Origin: Alistipes ihumii AP11
GTDB lineage: Bacteria; Bacteroidota; Bacteroidia; Bacteroidales; Rikenellaceae
Assembly (NCBI RefSeq): GCF_025144665.1
Contig: NZ_CP102294.1
Coordinates: 2,356,001 to 2,420,000, forward strand
DNA length: 64,000 nt
Direction of reading: 5' to 3'
Made by a program: the position numbers and the translations under genes. Within the stretch, counting starts at the first letter, position 1. Each line of letters opens with the position of its first letter. This document shows positions 62,319 through 64,000 of this stretch, piece by piece. The notes beneath the pieces are model-generated. The model did no database searches and was not told the origin of the DNA. It saw only the letters and a list, made by a program, of their open reading frames with translations.

Positions 62319-62906
62319 ATGTATGAGTACGTAACGGGTCGGGTCGAGACGCTCTCGCCGACGGCGGCCGTTCTGGAGGCCGGAGGTATAGGCTATTGGC
62401 TGAACATATCGCTGCAGACTTTTTCGCAGATAGGCGATCGGGCCGAGGTCCGGCTGTACACGCATTTCGTCGTGCGCGAGGATGCGCAGGTGCTTTACGG
62501 CTTTTTCAGCCGGGAAGAGCGCGACATTTTTCGGGCGCTGCTGGGCGTGTCGGGCGTCGGAGGCAATACGGCCCGCATGATTCTTTCCGCCTTCACGGCC
62601 GACGAGGTACGGACGATTATCGCCGCCGGACAGGCCGACGTGCTCAAGAGCGTCAAAGGACTCGGTATCAAAACGGCCCAAAAGATCATCGTCGAGCTGA
62701 GGGACAAGATCGGAGCCGTCTGCCCGGCGAACGAGGCGCTGCCGCTGCGGCAGGCGGCCGACGGAACGTTCGACGAGGCGCTTTCGGCCCTGACGATGCT
62801 CGGTTTTGCCCGGCAGGCCAGCGAGAAGGTGCTCCGCGCGCTGCGGAAAGAGATGCCTGCGGCTACGGTCGAGGAGCTCGTGAGACAAGCGCTCAAGCGC
62901 CTGTAA
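62319..62906 (+). CDS. ruvA: Holliday junction branch migration complex subunit RuvA
   Basis: Tetrameric DNA-binding subunit that holds Holliday junctions for RuvB. 195 residues: OB fold (1-65, YVTGRVETLSPTAAVLEAGG), two helix-hairpin-helix motifs in LLGVSGVGGNTARMIL and VKSVKGLGIKTAQKI-like SVKGLGIKTAQKIIVEL (about 75-125), and a C-terminal RuvB-contact domain (FDEALSALTMLGFARQ). Divergent from the OmpH-like gene. No ruvB or ruvC is in the window, so the subunits are encoded separately. Confidence 0.96.
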   Translation: MYEYVTGRVETLSPTAAVLEAGGIGYWLNISLQTFSQIGDRAEVRLYTHFVVREDAQVLYGFFSREERDIFRALLGVSGVGGNTARMILSAFTADEVRTIIAAGQADVLKSVKGLGIKTAQKIIVELRDKIGAVCPANEALPLRQAADGTFDEALSALTMLGFARQASEKVLRALRKEMPAATVEELVRQALKRL

Positions 62907-62949
62907 GGAACTTTGTCGGATGCGTCGCGCGGGTAAATTTGACCCGATT

Positions 62950-62982
62950 GTTGCAAGTTTATGCCATTTTGTTCTATTTTTG
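62950..62982 (+). promoter_or_regulatory. Promoter of the phosphate transporter gene
   Basis: GTTG (62950-62953), 21-base spacer, TATTTTTG (62975-62982). Leader of about 117 bases to the ATG at 63104. Confidence 0.55.
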
Positions 62983-63103
62983 TTGCCGAATTTGAAAGGG
63001 ACAGGCCGCTAAGGTACGGGAAATGACCGGTATGACGGCCGGAAGAGAGGGCCGGGACAAGGGTTTTTCGCATGACCCCGAAATGCATTTAAATCGAAAT
63101 CGT

Positions 63104-64000
63104 ATGGATCTGTATCTTGCCATCGTTGTCATCATGCTGGTTCTGGCCGTGGCCGGGCTGGTCGTCGGTGTTTCCAACGACGCGGTGAATTTTCTCAATT
63201 CGGCCTTAGGCTCCAAGGCGGCGCCCCGCTATGTGATCATGACCGTCGCGTCGGTCGGCATCATCGTCGGGGCCATTACCTCCAGCGGTATGATGGAGGT
63301 CGCGCGCAGCGGCGTGTTCCATCCGCAGATGTTCACGTTCGCCGAGGTGATGCTGCTGTTTCTGGCGGTGATGTTCACGAACGTGATTCTGCTCGACCTG
63401 TTCAATACGCTGGGCATGCCGACGTCGACGACCGTTTCGCTCGTGTTCGGTCTGCTGGGCGCGGCGGTAGGCATCTGCGTATTCAAGCTCTCGAGCGGCT
63501 CGGTCGTGACGATGCCCGACGGCGATCCGGCCTCGATGGCCGACATGATCAACACGGGCAATGCGATGGCGATCATCGGTGGAATCCTGATCTCGGTGGC
63601 GATCGCTTTCGTGTGCGGAACGGTCGTCATGTACATTACCCGGCTTATCTTCTCTTTCCGCTACCAGAAGAAGCTGCGCACCGTCGGCGCGCTATGGTGC
63701 GGGATCGCGCTGACGGCTATTTCCTATTTCGCCGTCTTCAAAGGGCTCAAAGGCACTTCGGTCATTCCCGCGCATGCGATGGCGTGGATGGAACACCATA
63801 CGCTGGCTATGCTGGCAGCTATGGTAGCAGGCTGGAGTCTGCTGATGTCGTTGCTGAGTCTTCTGAAAATCAATATACTGCGATTGACCGTGTTGGCCGG
63901 GACCTTTTCGCTCGCGCTTGCCTTCGCGGGTAACGACCTGGTGAACTTCATCGGCGTTTTCGTAGCCGGAGTGGACGCTTACGACGTGGCGAAGACGACC
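63104..64000 (+). CDS. Inorganic phosphate transporter, PiT family, 3'-truncated
   Basis: 299 residues up to the window edge, open frame continuing. The N-terminal GLVVGVSNDAVNFLNSALGS and the later FAGNDLVNFIGVFVAG are the paired PiT signature halves. They lie in an inverted-repeat membrane topology, with TMs at about 5-25, 44-62, 80-100, 108-128, 155-180 and beyond. GMPTSTTVSLVFGL is also family-typical. It imports phosphate, usually with sodium or protons. ATG 63104 is preceded by a -7 box at 62975. PiT proteins in this phylum are near 750 residues, so over half may be missing. Confidence 0.93.
   Translation, partial: MDLYLAIVVIMLVLAVAGLVVGVSNDAVNFLNSALGSKAAPRYVIMTVASVGIIVGAITSSGMMEVARSGVFHPQMFTFAEVMLLFLAVMFTNVILLDLFNTLGMPTSTTVSLVFGLLGAAVGICVFKLSSGSVVTMPDGDPASMADMINTGNAMAIIGGILISVAIAFVCGTVVMYITRLIFSFRYQKKLRTVGALWCGIALTAISYFAVFKGLKGTSVIPAHAMAWMEHHTLAMLAAMVAGWSLLMSLLSLLKINILRLTVLAGTFSLALAFAGNDLVNFIGVFVAGVDAYDVAKTT

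Noticed and set aside
1-64000. tRNA, rRNA, insertion sequences or integrases
   Set aside because: All gaps over 300 bases were read; no cloverleaf with a T-arm, no rRNA stretch and no transposase or integrase sequence was found. A tRNA search program would be the decisive test.

Overview
The window is a stretch of high-GC chromosome from a Bacteroidetes bacterium, most likely order Bacteroidales and close to Alistipes (Rikenellaceae). This rests on recognisable gene content: an lpxC-fabZ fusion, fused hisIE and hisB, a long-form hisG, GldE-like and TamB-like proteins, and a DUF1573 protein. It also rests on repeated promoters of the Bacteroidetes type (TTTG, 19-21 bases, TAnnTTTG). No rRNA, tRNA, phage, insertion sequence or CRISPR array was seen. 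The genus is an inference.

Layout. 1-6544: end of the cell wall/division cluster (murC, ftsQ, ftsA, ftsZ) plus a CorC/GldE-like membrane protein. 6943-16040: envelope lipid genes (fabI, lpxC-fabZ, lpxA) and a TonB-like gene, then the rimP-nusA-infB translation/transcription operon, which has a leader hairpin and a strong terminator. 16041-16806: an intergenic region with a 97-bp tandem repeat. 16807-26512: tsaD, a giant TamB-like protein, exbB-exbD-tonB, a DUF1573 protein and an MTA/SAH deaminase-like amidohydrolase. 26513-33811: a looser region with long gaps, a secreted six-hairpin-type glycosidase-like protein, meaB, a MATE transporter and a secreted protein of unknown function. 33922-41760: rpiB and a compact his operon (hisG-D-C-B-H-A-F-IE on the minus strand), preceded by a complete transcription attenuator whose 18-residue leader peptide has five consecutive His codons. 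41934-49505: a secreted alpha-galactosidase, a phosphopantetheinyl transferase and carAB. 49707-57146: an RNA methyltransferase, an Na+-symporter, a U32 protein, a second methyltransferase, a GNAT acetyltransferase and a BASS-family transporter. 57797-61132: a minus-strand cluster (YbbR-like, coaE, folP, lolD-like, TIGR02757). 61542-64000: an OmpH/Skp-like lipoprotein, ruvA and a phosphate transporter cut off by the window end.

Two non-coding observations stand out. One is the his attenuator, where a terminator, a competing antiterminator strand and the leader peptide can all be laid out base by base. The other is a family of three dispersed elements of 148-178 bp (26567-26744, 30849-31014, 55273-55420) with imperfect terminal inverted repeats and an internal complementary pair. 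They look like MITEs or a structured RNA and match nothing I can name. Promoter boxes also settle several start codons (49780 GTG, 57085 GTG) and suggest leaderless mRNAs for the MATE and U32 genes.
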